From the NCBI RefSeq assembly GCF_023667495.1, contig NZ_JAMOZL010000010.1, positions 1-64,000 of the forward strand: a DNA stretch of 64,000 nt, read 5' to 3'. Under the pieces are notes generated by a model. It searched no databases. It was not told where the DNA came from and saw only the letters and a list, made by a program, of their open reading frames with translations. The stretch comes from Dyadobacter sp. MSC1_007. GTDB taxonomy: Bacteria > Bacteroidota > Bacteroidia > Cytophagales > Spirosomataceae. Below, in pieces: positions 41,066 through 50,071 of this stretch. Numbering within the stretch: position 1 is the first letter of the stretch; each line of letters opens with the position of its first letter. Position numbers and translations under genes: made by a program.

Positions 41066-42073
41066 ATGGAACAGGAAAAAATCACATTATCTAAACATTT
41101 TGGTTCGATCAAAACTACTGACACCGGTTTTACTTTGCTGTTTGAGCGGAAAATAAATCACCCTGCTCATAAAGTTTGGCGCGCGTTAACCGATCCCGAC
41201 CGGATGCGACTTTGGCTTAGTCCAAATCTGGTCACCGAACGTAGCGATATGCCGCTAACCAAAGGAAGTACCATTAAAATGCAGTTCATGCTCGCCGCGC
41301 CAGAAGGCGTCATTCGTGAAATCCAACCCGGAACTGTATTGGAAATAGACTGGGGGCAAGGCCACATCAGCCGCTGGGAAATCCGCGATCAAGGGGAGAG
41401 CTGTACATTAAATTTTAGTGAACATCTCGCAGAAATGTTTGACAGTCAAACGGCCGTTGCGTGGCATGCTTACATGGATTTTCTGGAAATGTCCCTGGAT
41501 GGGCAAATTGTGCCGGCAAACATTCCTGCACAATGGCCGGAGATTTCAGCGGAGCACGGACAGTTTTATGAGCATATTTTAAACCATATCGGGCCGAACA
41601 GCGATGCAATCCCCATGGCGGTACCCACAGTAACTGCGCAAATGTTGATCCGGAAACCGGTCCGCACCGTCTTTGAAGCATTCATTAATCCCGAGATAAC
41701 ACGGCATTTTTGGTTTACCAAAAGTAGCGGACCTCTAAAAAAAGAACAGCAGATTACCTGGGAATGGGAAATGTATGGTATCTCCATAGGCGTTTTTGTG
41801 GAAGAGATCATTGAGGATCGCCTCATTCAAATCCTGTGGGACGATCCTTCGACGACGGTCAGGTTCGAATTTCGTGAAATCGCCGGACTGGGTACCTACG
41901 TAGAGATCACCAATACAGGTTTTCGGCAGCGGAATGAAGAGCTCTGGGCTGCGATCAACGACAATACCGGCGGGTTTACGACCGTACTCGATGGTGCTAA
42001 GGCCTATTTGGAGCACGGTATCGAGCTCAATCTGATCGCTGATAAATTCCCCTCTCAGGTAACGTCTCATTAA
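41066..42073 (+). CDS. Tandem SRPBCC (AHSA1-type) ligand-binding protein
   Basis: 335 residues containing two START/SRPBCC-like domains. The first (about 18-150) has Lys-Val-Trp-Arg-Ala-Leu-Thr-Asp-Pro-Asp-Arg-Met-Arg-Leu-Trp-Leu. The second (about 195-325) has Val-Arg-Thr-Val-Phe-Glu-Ala-Phe-Ile-Asn-Pro-Glu-Ile-Thr-Arg-His-Phe-Trp-Phe. The AHSA1-like fold forms a hydrophobic pocket for small molecules. Most such genes encode one domain; duplication within one chain is less usual. It lies in the ArsR operon and is followed five bases later by a third, single-domain member. Confidence 0.86.
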   Translation: MEQEKITLSKHFGSIKTTDTGFTLLFERKINHPAHKVWRALTDPDRMRLWLSPNLVTERSDMPLTKGSTIKMQFMLAAPEGVIREIQPGTVLEIDWGQGHISRWEIRDQGESCTLNFSEHLAEMFDSQTAVAWHAYMDFLEMSLDGQIVPANIPAQWPEISAEHGQFYEHILNHIGPNSDAIPMAVPTVTAQMLIRKPVRTVFEAFINPEITRHFWFTKSSGPLKKEQQITWEWEMYGISIGVFVEEIIEDRLIQILWDDPSTTVRFEFREIAGLGTYVEITNTGFRQRNEELWAAINDNTGGFTTVLDGAKAYLEHGIELNLIADKFPSQVTSH

Positions 42074-42078
42074 CAGAT

Positions 42079-42609
42079 ATGGAAACGCAAGGTAAAATCA
42101 TCGCTCCGGGTGTGCTGTATTTTGAACGCTTTTTTAGCGGCACTCCCGAAAAAATCTGGGAATACCTCATCGATTCGGAAAAGCGGGGTAAATGGTTGGC
42201 AAAGGGTGATATGGAGCTATTTGAGGGAGGTAAAGTAGAGCTCCACTTCATGCATAATGAGCTTAGCCCGGCCATCGCACCTGTTCCAGAGCAATACCGG
42301 CACATGCAGCACGGGCACAGCTTCACCGGCAAAATCCTTCGGATTGATCCGCCGTATTCGCTGTCATTTACCTGGGAAGACCAATCTGAGGTCATCTTTG
42401 AGCTTGCACCGCATGAGCAAGGCGTTCTCTTCAGCCTTACACACCGTAAGCTTTCCGATGATCAGGCTACCCGCTTAAGTGTGGCCAGCGGATGGCATAC
42501 ACATTTAAAAATTCTGGAAGATGTACTGAATGGCAGCGTTCCCCCCAATTTTTGGCTGACTTTTGATGACAATCAGCAGTTTTATAAGAAGCAGTTAGGA
42601 AGCCGTTAA
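42079..42609 (+). CDS. SRPBCC (AHSA1-type) domain protein
   Basis: 176 residues with one SRPBCC domain: Phe-Ser-Gly-Thr-Pro-Glu-Lys-Ile-Trp-Glu-Tyr-Leu-Ile-Asp-Ser-Glu-Lys-Arg and Gly-Lys-Trp-Leu-Ala-Lys-Gly-Asp-Met at the start, then Pro-Tyr-Ser-Leu-Ser-Phe-Thr-Trp, with Ser-Gly-Trp-His-Thr-His-Leu near the end. It is third in the ArsR operon. Together with the double-domain gene it gives three related pockets under one repressor, possibly for binding or detoxifying a family of hydrophobic compounds; the ligand is unknown. Confidence 0.85.
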   Translation: METQGKIIAPGVLYFERFFSGTPEKIWEYLIDSEKRGKWLAKGDMELFEGGKVELHFMHNELSPAIAPVPEQYRHMQHGHSFTGKILRIDPPYSLSFTWEDQSEVIFELAPHEQGVLFSLTHRKLSDDQATRLSVASGWHTHLKILEDVLNGSVPPNFWLTFDDNQQFYKKQLGSR

Positions 42610-42658
42610 CGGCAAAGCGATCCAAATGTCATTTAATGTACATCAAATCTTCTGTGCA

Positions 42659-42775
42659 ATGAAAGTTAAAGTAATGGGTATTCCGGTCCGGAATCAGGAT
42701 CATGCATTGAAGTTTTACACCGAGGTGCTGGGTTTTGTAAAGAAGCATGACGTCCCCGGAACCTATTTGACATAA
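42659..42775 (+). pseudogene. VOC/glyoxalase-family protein, N-terminal fragment
   Basis: 38 codons from ATG at 42659: Lys-Val-Lys-Val-Met-Gly-Ile-Pro-Val, then Ala-Leu-Lys-Phe-Tyr-Thr-Glu-Val-Leu-Gly-Phe, the first beta-alpha-beta unit of a VOC domain (about 120-130 residues when complete). It stops after Asp-Val-Pro-Gly-Thr-Tyr-Leu-Thr, exactly where the convergent bestrophin gene ends at 42763. The rest of the VOC gene has therefore been removed by a deletion or rearrangement at about 42763-42769. VOC genes commonly sit with ArsR and SRPBCC genes, so it was probably the fourth gene of this operon. Confidence 0.65.
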
Positions 42776-43656
42776 AAATCGGCTGGTTTAACCGGCTCGG
42801 GAAGATCTTGTAAGCCAATCAACTGTCTGATATTGGTTTCAATTGTAGTGGCGATAGCGGTCATAGCAGTATCTGTCGGCGAATTACTAAATGGGTCTTG
42901 AAGAAGTGTCGCTGTCCTTTCCAGCAAAAAGAATAGCGCCGAAATTACCAGCAGCAACGGGATTTCAATATAGCTTTCCAGCCCGCGAAGTGATAAAGAT
43001 AATAGTGAGATGAAAAGGTAAATCGCCAGGTGCAGAAATAACCGGTAAGTAACGGGAAAAATCGTGCTTTTGATCCGTTCCGCCATTCCCATTGCATTAG
43101 TCAGGTTTGCGATCGTACTGCTGAGCTGGATGTGGCCAAAACGATCAAGCTGGCCGCGGTGTCTTAGACTTTTTATATGGTCGTTGTTTAGTTTCAGGAT
43201 CGCCAGGGGAACATTTTTGTGGGCCTGGATAATTGTTAACTCGGCCGCTGACAGAAATTTCTCTAACCCGGTCATCGGATCAAGTCCCCGCAGAGACTGG
43301 CCCAGCGTGTAGGACCAACCCATATGCCTGTACGCAATTTCCTGAATGTCATCCTGGTTGCCATCGCCAACCAGTGCCTGCAATTGCAGGATCAGGTTTC
43401 GGGACTCATTCACGATCGTTCCCCAAATTTTGCGCGCTTCCCACCAACGGTCATACGATTGACTTAACTTGAAAGAAAGGATTACAGACATCGCTGTACC
43501 CAGGAAAGTAGGTATCGCCAGTGGTATTTCGGGGATGATGTGGATGAACCGGTTGCTGATAGAATATACCAGAAGACTTATCATGAGCACATAAGCCAGA
43601 TCTTTTTTGATCTTGTTGAAAATGTAGAGCAACGGCATTTTTTTGTCTAAGAGCAT
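42763..43656 (-). CDS. Bestrophin-family anion channel protein
   Basis: 297 residues with four main membrane helices. The N-terminal Pro-Leu-Ala-Ile-Pro-Thr-Phe-Leu-Gly-Thr-Ala and Ser-Tyr-Asp-Arg-Trp-Trp-Glu-Ala-Arg-Lys-Ile-Trp-Gly are family hallmarks of bacterial bestrophins (UPF0187/RFP-TM). Members form pentameric chloride or cation channels. It converges with the ArsR-SRPBCC operon, and its last bases overlap the broken VOC ORF. Confidence 0.9.
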   Translation of the reverse strand: MLLDKKMPLLYIFNKIKKDLAYVLMISLLVYSISNRFIHIIPEIPLAIPTFLGTAMSVILSFKLSQSYDRWWEARKIWGTIVNESRNLILQLQALVGDGNQDDIQEIAYRHMGWSYTLGQSLRGLDPMTGLEKFLSAAELTIIQAHKNVPLAILKLNNDHIKSLRHRGQLDRFGHIQLSSTIANLTNAMGMAERIKSTIFPVTYRLFLHLAIYLFISLLSLSLRGLESYIEIPLLLVISALFFLLERTATLLQDPFSNSPTDTAMTAIATTIETNIRQLIGLQDLPEPVKPADFYVK

Positions 43657-43889
43657 AAGTCACAAATTTTGCGGTTAAACAAGGCGGACGCCTGCCAACG
43701 GAACTGATTGCCTGGACGTCCGGCGCTGCCTTTTCAATAAATATGCCAACTTCAAATCCTATGTAAAACTGACAGCGTTCGATTAGGCACTGGACAATTC
43801 TGCCTGATAGTGACTATTAAGAAGATTAAAAGCCGGGCTTTGTAATATTTGGGGGTCATTCTTCAACTGATAGCTAAAAACTGACTAAC

Positions 43890-44090
43890 ATGAGATACTT
43901 GCTTGTAATGCTTGCGCTTTTATTCGCGGGGTGTAACCCGGAATCATCCCCTGAGGGCAGGATGAATATGAAACTGAAACAAATGGAAATAAAGATTGAC
44001 AGCCTGAAAGCCGGTCAGGATGCACTCCGGGACAGCATCGGCATCCTGAGAAAGCAAATAAATGATATCCCTGTGCCCGTAGACAAATAG
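43890..44090 (+). CDS. Small lipoprotein with coiled-coil tail
   Basis: 66 residues. A signal peptide ends in the lipobox Leu-Leu-Phe-Ala-Gly-Cys (Cys-15), so it is a lipoprotein. The mature part forms heptad-like repeats (Met-Lys-Leu-Lys-Gln-Met-Glu, Ile-Asp-Ser-Leu-Lys, Leu-Arg-Asp-Ser-Ile-Gly-Ile-Leu), suggesting a short coiled coil. The family is unknown. It stands alone between bestrophin (divergent) and the epoxide hydrolase gene. Confidence 0.65.
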   Translation: MRYLLVMLALLFAGCNPESSPEGRMNMKLKQMEIKIDSLKAGQDALRDSIGILRKQINDIPVPVDK

Positions 44091-44271
44091 ACTTGGTCTG
44101 TCAGTGCAATTGCTCGGGGCGGGCGCAATCTTCATGAAGTCCGTTTGCGTTCACAGCTTGATATGTCTATTTCGCAATCAAGATTGTCCACTTGGGTTAT
44201 TTGCTGATCGGTCGGCACGTGGTGCACCAATACATTTGAGCAATCAATAAAAAAACTCAAATAGTAGCACA

Positions 44272-45558
44272 ATGAAAACGATACTGACCACCCTTATGGG
44301 TAACACATTTATAGGCGCATTGCTGTTTTCGGCCGCACCTGTTTTCGCACAGAATGCCTCAGGCGATGGCGCATCCACGATACGCCCTTACCATGTCAAC
44401 GTCCCGGAAGAAGCCGTAGCCGATCTCCGGCAACGCATATTAAATACGAGATGGGCTGAAAAAGAAACGGTTAACGACCGTTCCCAGGGCGCGCAACTGG
44501 CAAAAATGCAAGAGCTCGTTAAATACTGGGGTACCGGTTACGACTGGCGAAAAGCCGAAGCCAAGCTAAATGCTTTTCCGCAGTTTGTTACCAACATTGA
44601 TGGCCTCGACATTCACTTCATCCATGTACGGTCTAAAAATCCGAACGCGCTGCCGATGGTAATCACCCATGGCTGGCCGGGTTCGGTATTCGAACTGACG
44701 AAGATCATCGGACCACTTACCAACCCCGAAGCATACGGCGGCAAAGCGGAAGATGCCTTTGACGTAGTTATCCCTTCCATGCCCGGCTATGGCTTCTCCG
44801 GCAAACCTACCGGAACCGGCTGGGGTGCCGATCGCATTGGCCGCGCCTGGGACGTATTGATGAAACGTTTGGGCTATAAAGCTTATGTTTCAAGCGGGGG
44901 CGACTGGGGATCTGTCGTAGCCGACCGCATGGCCGCGCAAAAGCCGGAAGGCTTGCTGGGCATTCATGTCAACATGCCGGCGACAGTACCACCAGATATA
45001 GCCAGGTTGCTGGCCAGCGGCAGTCCTGCCCCGGCAAACCTTTCAGCCAAAGAAAAAGCCGCATACAATTCGCTGAATCATTTATATACAAGAGGTGCCG
45101 GTTATGCGGGCATCATGGTGACCCGTCCGCAAACGATCGGTTATAGCCTATCCGACTCCCCGGTGGGCCTGGCAGCTTTCTTCTACGACAAATTTGCAGA
45201 CTGGACATATAGCGGCGGCGATCCCGAAAAATCGCTTACCAAAGATGAGATGCTGGACGACATATCCCTTTATTGGCTGACTAATACGGCAACGTCTGGC
45301 GCACAGCTTTACTGGGAAAACAATGCCAACAACTTCAATGCGGTAGACATTTCCATTCCCGCTGCCATTACCGTCTTCCCCGGTGAAATATACCAGGTGC
45401 CAAAAAGCTGGGCGGAAAAAAGCTATCATAAGCTCATCTATTTCCATGAAGTAAGCAAGGGAGGCCACTTTGCACAATGGGAAGAACCGCAATTATTCGC
45501 CGAAGAGTTGCGCGCCGCATTCAAATCGCTGAGACAAGAGAAGAAAGTCAGTAAATAG
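44272..45558 (+). CDS. Exported epoxide hydrolase (EHN-type)
   Basis: 428 residues. A signal peptide ends near Val-Phe-Ala-Gln. The epoxide-hydrolase N-terminal domain (about 38-150) is followed by an alpha/beta hydrolase core: oxyanion His-Gly-Trp-Pro-Gly-Ser at 133-138 and nucleophile Asp-211 in Gly-Gly-Asp-Trp-Gly, with the catalytic His in Gly-Gly-His-Phe-Ala-Gln-Trp-Glu-Glu-Pro near the end. The family opens epoxides to diols. Export is unusual compared with the cytosolic norm but occurs in this subgroup. It converges with the propeller kinase gene, 11 bases away. Confidence 0.9.
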   Translation: MKTILTTLMGNTFIGALLFSAAPVFAQNASGDGASTIRPYHVNVPEEAVADLRQRILNTRWAEKETVNDRSQGAQLAKMQELVKYWGTGYDWRKAEAKLNAFPQFVTNIDGLDIHFIHVRSKNPNALPMVITHGWPGSVFELTKIIGPLTNPEAYGGKAEDAFDVVIPSMPGYGFSGKPTGTGWGADRIGRAWDVLMKRLGYKAYVSSGGDWGSVVADRMAAQKPEGLLGIHVNMPATVPPDIARLLASGSPAPANLSAKEKAAYNSLNHLYTRGAGYAGIMVTRPQTIGYSLSDSPVGLAAFFYDKFADWTYSGGDPEKSLTKDEMLDDISLYWLTNTATSGAQLYWENNANNFNAVDISIPAAITVFPGEIYQVPKSWAEKSYHKLIYFHEVSKGGHFAQWEEPQLFAEELRAAFKSLRQEKKVSK

Positions 45559-45569
45559 CGTTTTTTAGC

Positions 45570-48500
45570 TTATGGGTTTGGTCCTGCCAAAGACTTTTCC
45601 CTGAATGTCAAACGGATACATGCGCCCGGGCCATTTGTAACGTTCAGATCTGCGTGTAATAATTTGGAGATTTGTTTCAGTAGCAATAATCCAAGACCTT
45701 CATAACCAGCTGGCAGAATGGAGTCGTCATCAGAATTCGACGAATTGAGCCAATTGATTAGTTCGGCTGGCAGGCCTGGGCCATTGTCTTCAAAAATTAG
45801 GCGTAAGTTGGAAGGCGAGCGCCTTGTATAGATCCGGAGGGTATTATCATTCCTAATCTTGATCGCGTTGTCGATCAGGTTATGGATGATAATGCCCAAC
45901 AACTTTGGATCCGTAAAAATGGTCTCATCGCTAGCTATGTCTGTCTCGATATGGGCGTTATTTGCTGCCGCGATCTGCTCAAATAACAAAATTTTCTCTT
46001 TGACCAGCCCGGCGAGCTTCACCTGTGTCACGGCGTTACTTTCGCCACGTATCCCAGGCTTGATGAAATTGACGAGGTTGTCAATCATGTGATACATATT
46101 GTCGACAGCCTGTCTTAACTGACTAAGAAATGTTACGGCGCTGTCAAGCTTTTTCTCTTCGATCAAATTCTGGCTATGTTCCAGTGCATATGACATGTGC
46201 CTGACAGGAGTGCGAATGTCGTGCGAAATAGAGGCGAGCAGATGAATGTGTAGTCTGACTTGTTGTGCGAGCTCTTTTTCCGAATTATTGAGGACCCTTA
46301 ATGTTTGCTCCAAGTCAAGGGTACGTTCTTTCACTTTACTTTCCAGTAACTGGTTTTGATTTTTTACTGCCCTGATCCTCAGTCTTAAAATGAAATAAAA
46401 CAGTGCTAATATACCCAGGACGAAAATCACTTTAAACCACCAGGTTTCGAACCACTGTTTGTTTACTGAGATAGTTAAACGATTGTAAATGTAGTTATTA
46501 GGTCCGAATCCATTCAATTTTCGGACATTAACGGTGTATTCGCCTCCTGCCAAGAAAGGCATTGATATAGCGGTATTTTCATCGAATTCCTTCCAGTTTG
46601 AGATTGGTGTTCCGTCTCTGAAAGCCCTGTACGACATTTTAAGATTGTAACGATCTCCAAAGTAGGGCGTGCTTACTTTCAAATCGACCTCGGAAGCGCT
46701 GGCTGGAACAGAAATCTGTTTCTGATTAGAGGTCAAGGCTTTACCGTTGATATCCAAATTGTCGATGAATATCTGTCCGCCAGGCAACTCAGGCTTTATA
46801 TGCTCGGGTACAAACCAAACTAGCCCGTTTATCGAAGGAAAGGATACGGTGCCATCACCCATTCTAACAGCACAAGGTTGACATCCTCCATTAAATTCAT
46901 TGGTTTTGAACCCGACATTTTTTGCGTAGTAGTGATAATAGGGAATAAACGGCTTTTCAACATACGCCAGCAAATCACTTTTTTTGATTTGAAAAAGGCC
47001 CCGGTTGGTAGGCATCCAAAAAAAGCCTCTCCTGTCTTGGAAGATGCAGTGAGCGCTAGCCAGATATTGCTGTTTATCTAATGGAAATCTCGTTAGCTTA
47101 TTCCCTTTCAAAAGAAAGAAGCCGCTGGTATAGGTAGTTATCCATACCTCCCCTAAGCCATTAGGTATGTGCAAGCTACGGATGTAGATATTTTCAAGTC
47201 CTGCAACTGGGAAAAGTTTGCCAGTCGGCAGGTGCAAACGGTACAATCCTTTGCCGGTGCCAATCCAGAGAAAATCTGCAGTTTGGTGTTCAATCCAGGA
47301 AATTCGGGGTAAAAGTTGGCATGGGAAAGGGGAAGGGCTGTTTTTTGGCTGGCCAGGGTCTAAATAATACAGCCCCTTGGTTGTGGTACCTATCCAGATC
47401 CGGCCTTTGTGTCCTTCATACAAGTTGGTCACTCCTCCTTTGATCAGCCATTTCGAAATCAATTTGTTTCCCGTACTATCAAATTGAAAAATTTCTTCCC
47501 CTTGTTTTGTCCAGATATCGCCAGATTTGGCTCTCAGCACACTTACACGATCCCAACTTACAAGTTTTGACAGGGGTTCCATATTCCCGGAAATCACTGT
47601 ACCCGGAGCCGCTTTTTTCTTAAAGGTCTTCCCGTCGGGAGTAAGGATTTGATTGTCGCCTAATAATGCTTGACCATAGAAAATGTTTGCTTTCGATTTT
47701 GAGTCGACAACTACGTCGAATGGTTGTTTCTCGAGAATATAAAGACCTTCAAGCTGGCTTCCCATATAAACACGTTGAAAGAGAGGGTCGTAATAAACCG
47801 CCTTTACCGAGTGTTTCCGTAAATCGAAACCATCTAAAATCAGCTTCCCGCTGATAACACCAGACTTGCTTTTGCTTATATGATATAGACTTTTATCCAA
47901 CAATACGAAGACCTGGTCTGATACATTATTCCAGAAAAGCATAAAATCATTCCGGCGTGCCAGCGTTTTGTGCCGCAGGATTTCTCCTTCAATGGCAATT
48001 TGGCGGACTGACGAGTCGCTTCCGGCGGAAGTAAATTGGAGAAGGTTTAGTCCTTTGTCCAGGAAATACAGATCACTGTCTAGCCGAAAAAAATTGAAAA
48101 TGCTCTTATTTGGAAAAGAGAAACGTTTGACCAATTTGTTTTTACGGTAGTAACTTACATGGTCCTGGTAGTGGATGTAATGCGCGCCAGCCCGGAATGG
48201 ATAGATCGATATAAACCTGGAAAGTATGTTTGAATACTGATCTTCGTACACAAATGGCAGGCTCTGTATGACCGGATCTTCGCGGGCGGCGGGGTCTTTT
48301 GAGGGTTCATAAGCAGGATACCCCTTATAATCAGGATCAATTCGCGCTTCTCCCTTCGCTATTCTGATCCATTTACCCTCGTGCGTCATCGCAAGCAGAT
48401 CATTGGTGGGATTGGAGGGGTGAAGTTGAAAGCCATAGATATTTCTGCTGGCATATGAATCGCCGAACTGGTCGAACTTAACCAGCCGGTGGCCATCGTA

Positions 48501-48722
48501 GCGTATCAATCCGCGTTCGGTGGACATCCAAATATACCCCCTTTCATCTTTAACAATTGACTTGACGCTATTTTGTGGCAAGCCATTTTCGTCGGAAAAA
48601 TGGGTGATATTGTATCCTGGAAGCTCTTGTAATGTTTCCGATTGAGCATTGCAACCGGAAATTGTAAAAACGGCGGTTACCGTACAGGTTAAAAAAAAGC
48701 AAAGGAGATTGGTGCGGGACAC
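45570..48722 (-). CDS. Two-component propeller sensor histidine kinase
   Basis: 1050 residues. After a signal-type N-terminus comes a long periplasmic region with Reg_prop repeats (Asn-Gly-Leu-Pro-Gln-Asn-Ser-Val-Lys, Gly-Tyr-Ile-Trp-Met-Ser-Thr-Glu-Arg-Gly-Leu, Arg-Ile-Trp-Ile-Gly-Thr-Thr-Lys-Gly-Leu) and a Y_Y_Y-type domain (about 670-755). A membrane helix (about 760-782) and a kinase core with Ser-His-Asp-Ile-Arg-Thr-Pro near 832 and a HATPase end follow. The response-regulator and AraC modules of Bacteroidota hybrid kinases are absent, so phosphoryl transfer must go to a separate protein. The divergent LytS/LytTR genes are the nearest candidates, although they use another kinase type. 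Confidence 0.9.
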   Translation of the reverse strand: MSRTNLLCFFLTCTVTAVFTISGCNAQSETLQELPGYNITHFSDENGLPQNSVKSIVKDERGYIWMSTERGLIRYDGHRLVKFDQFGDSYASRNIYGFQLHPSNPTNDLLAMTHEGKWIRIAKGEARIDPDYKGYPAYEPSKDPAAREDPVIQSLPFVYEDQYSNILSRFISIYPFRAGAHYIHYQDHVSYYRKNKLVKRFSFPNKSIFNFFRLDSDLYFLDKGLNLLQFTSAGSDSSVRQIAIEGEILRHKTLARRNDFMLFWNNVSDQVFVLLDKSLYHISKSKSGVISGKLILDGFDLRKHSVKAVYYDPLFQRVYMGSQLEGLYILEKQPFDVVVDSKSKANIFYGQALLGDNQILTPDGKTFKKKAAPGTVISGNMEPLSKLVSWDRVSVLRAKSGDIWTKQGEEIFQFDSTGNKLISKWLIKGGVTNLYEGHKGRIWIGTTTKGLYYLDPGQPKNSPSPFPCQLLPRISWIEHQTADFLWIGTGKGLYRLHLPTGKLFPVAGLENIYIRSLHIPNGLGEVWITTYTSGFFLLKGNKLTRFPLDKQQYLASAHCIFQDRRGFFWMPTNRGLFQIKKSDLLAYVEKPFIPYYHYYAKNVGFKTNEFNGGCQPCAVRMGDGTVSFPSINGLVWFVPEHIKPELPGGQIFIDNLDINGKALTSNQKQISVPASASEVDLKVSTPYFGDRYNLKMSYRAFRDGTPISNWKEFDENTAISMPFLAGGEYTVNVRKLNGFGPNNYIYNRLTISVNKQWFETWWFKVIFVLGILALFYFILRLRIRAVKNQNQLLESKVKERTLDLEQTLRVLNNSEKELAQQVRLHIHLLASISHDIRTPVRHMSYALEHSQNLIEEKKLDSAVTFLSQLRQAVDNMYHMIDNLVNFIKPGIRGESNAVTQVKLAGLVKEKILLFEQIAAANNAHIETDIASDETIFTDPKLLGIIIHNLIDNAIKIRNDNTLRIYTRRSPSNLRLIFEDNGPGLPAELINWLNSSNSDDDSILPAGYEGLGLLLLKQISKLLHADLNVTNGPGACIRLTFREKSLAGPNP

Positions 48723-48753
48723 TGATTAGAGCAATGATTAATTGTAATATATA

Positions 48754-48787
48754 CATGCTAATATGCCAGTACTGGCATATTAGCATG
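48754..48787. promoter_or_regulatory. 34-bp perfect palindrome between divergent sensor genes
   Basis: The 17-base arm CATGCTAATATGCCAGT is followed directly by its exact reverse complement, with no spacer and no mismatch. It lies 31 bases upstream of the propeller-kinase start and about 200 upstream of the LytS start. No T-run flanks it. A perfect 34-bp dyad in a divergent promoter region fits an operator for a dimer or tetramer, or a cruciform-forming element; it could equally fold in the 5' leader of either mRNA. Confidence 0.6.
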
Positions 48788-48985
48788 ATGCCGTGAAGAT
48801 ACAACATAGCTTTTTGCTTAACCAGTTGGTCTGCTATTTCGAGACGGCAAGAGCGTGATTTTAAAGGTTGTCCGAACAATTCAACCTGATCCGACTACCA
48901 TCCACCAACCTGATTCGACAATCTGCCTGTTTAAATGCGCTTTCCCAACGTCTTTTTTCTACATTTGCCCGTAGTCAAACATGTT

Positions 48986-50071
48986 ATGAACCAGGTATAC
49001 CCTTCCAAACGTTTCGACGACAGGCTGGCGCGCTTCATCGGTATACCTGTTCTGGCATTTATGATCCCCGTTGTTTTTTTTCATGCCAGTTTGGACAACG
49101 GGTTTATGGCTTTTCTGCCCAAATGGATCATGGCTGTCGTCCATATCGGGATCTATTGGGAAGGGGCCCGGTTCATTTATTTTCAGACCCGTAAGCGGTT
49201 TCCTTATGTGTCCCAGACTTCCAGGCGGATCTTCTGGTTGCTTTTTTTGTCTATCAGTTTTATTGTTTCGGCGAGTTTACTGCTTCATATCACCGAGGAC
49301 GCATTGCGGATTTTTCCGGAGAGCAGTGCCGGGGTTTTTACATTTAGGAAGCATGCAGTGAGTGTGACCATACTGGTCCTTTGCCTGCCTTATTATGAAA
49401 GCTCCTATTATTTTGGACAATTGCAGGAAGCTCTGCTTGAGGCCGAACAATTGAAAAAAGAACAGGTGCAGTCGCAACTGGAAATGCTCAAGAGCCAGGT
49501 TAACCCTCATTTTCTTTTTAATAGTCTCAATACCCTGGCATCCCTCATTCCGGAGGAGCCCGATCTGGCGGTTGACTTTGTACGTAAGCTGTCAAAGGTG
49601 TATCGTTATATATTAGAAATCAGGGACTTCCACACTGTTCCTTTGCAAAAAGAACTATCAGCTCTCAAAGCCTACCATTTTCTACTGCAGATACGTTTCG
49701 GAGAGAGTCTCAACGTGAAGATCGATATTCCGGACCAGTACCTGAACGAGCACATTTTACCTCTTTCCTTACAAATGCTGATCGAAAATGCGGTCAAGCA
49801 TAATATACTTTCTGTTCATAAACCTTTATGGATTGAGGTGTTCATTTCGAATGACCGCGTCATTGTCCGCAACAATCTGCAGCGAAAAAACCAGCAGACA
49901 GATTCCACGGGCCTTGGCCTGCTGAATATTCAAAACAGGTACCAGCTGTTGGGAAGCCAGCCGGTTGATGTCATCGTAACCACACAGAGTTTTTCGGTCA
50001 GCTTACCTTTGCTTGGCCAGTATTCGCATAGCCAACCGCCCGTGATACCAAAAGATATACCACAGCCATGA
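48986..50071 (+). CDS. LytS/YehU-type membrane sensor histidine kinase
   Basis: 361 residues from Met at 48986 (the frame opens at 48935, and the choice is uncertain). About four membrane helices, a short coiled coil (Leu-Leu-Glu-Ala-Glu-Gln-Leu-Lys-Lys-Glu-Gln) and a His_kinase domain follow: Gln-Val-Asn-Pro-His-Phe-Leu-Phe-Asn-Ser-Leu-Asn-Thr-Leu carries the phosphorylated His. The HATPase has Ile-Glu-Asn-Ala-Val-Lys-His and Gly-Leu-Gly-Leu-Leu-Asn-Ile. It phosphorylates the LytTR regulator encoded next, whose ATG overlaps its stop by four bases. Confidence 0.9.
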   Translation: MNQVYPSKRFDDRLARFIGIPVLAFMIPVVFFHASLDNGFMAFLPKWIMAVVHIGIYWEGARFIYFQTRKRFPYVSQTSRRIFWLLFLSISFIVSASLLLHITEDALRIFPESSAGVFTFRKHAVSVTILVLCLPYYESSYYFGQLQEALLEAEQLKKEQVQSQLEMLKSQVNPHFLFNSLNTLASLIPEEPDLAVDFVRKLSKVYRYILEIRDFHTVPLQKELSALKAYHFLLQIRFGESLNVKIDIPDQYLNEHILPLSLQMLIENAVKHNILSVHKPLWIEVFISNDRVIVRNNLQRKNQQTDSTGLGLLNIQNRYQLLGSQPVDVIVTTQSFSVSLPLLGQYSHSQPPVIPKDIPQP

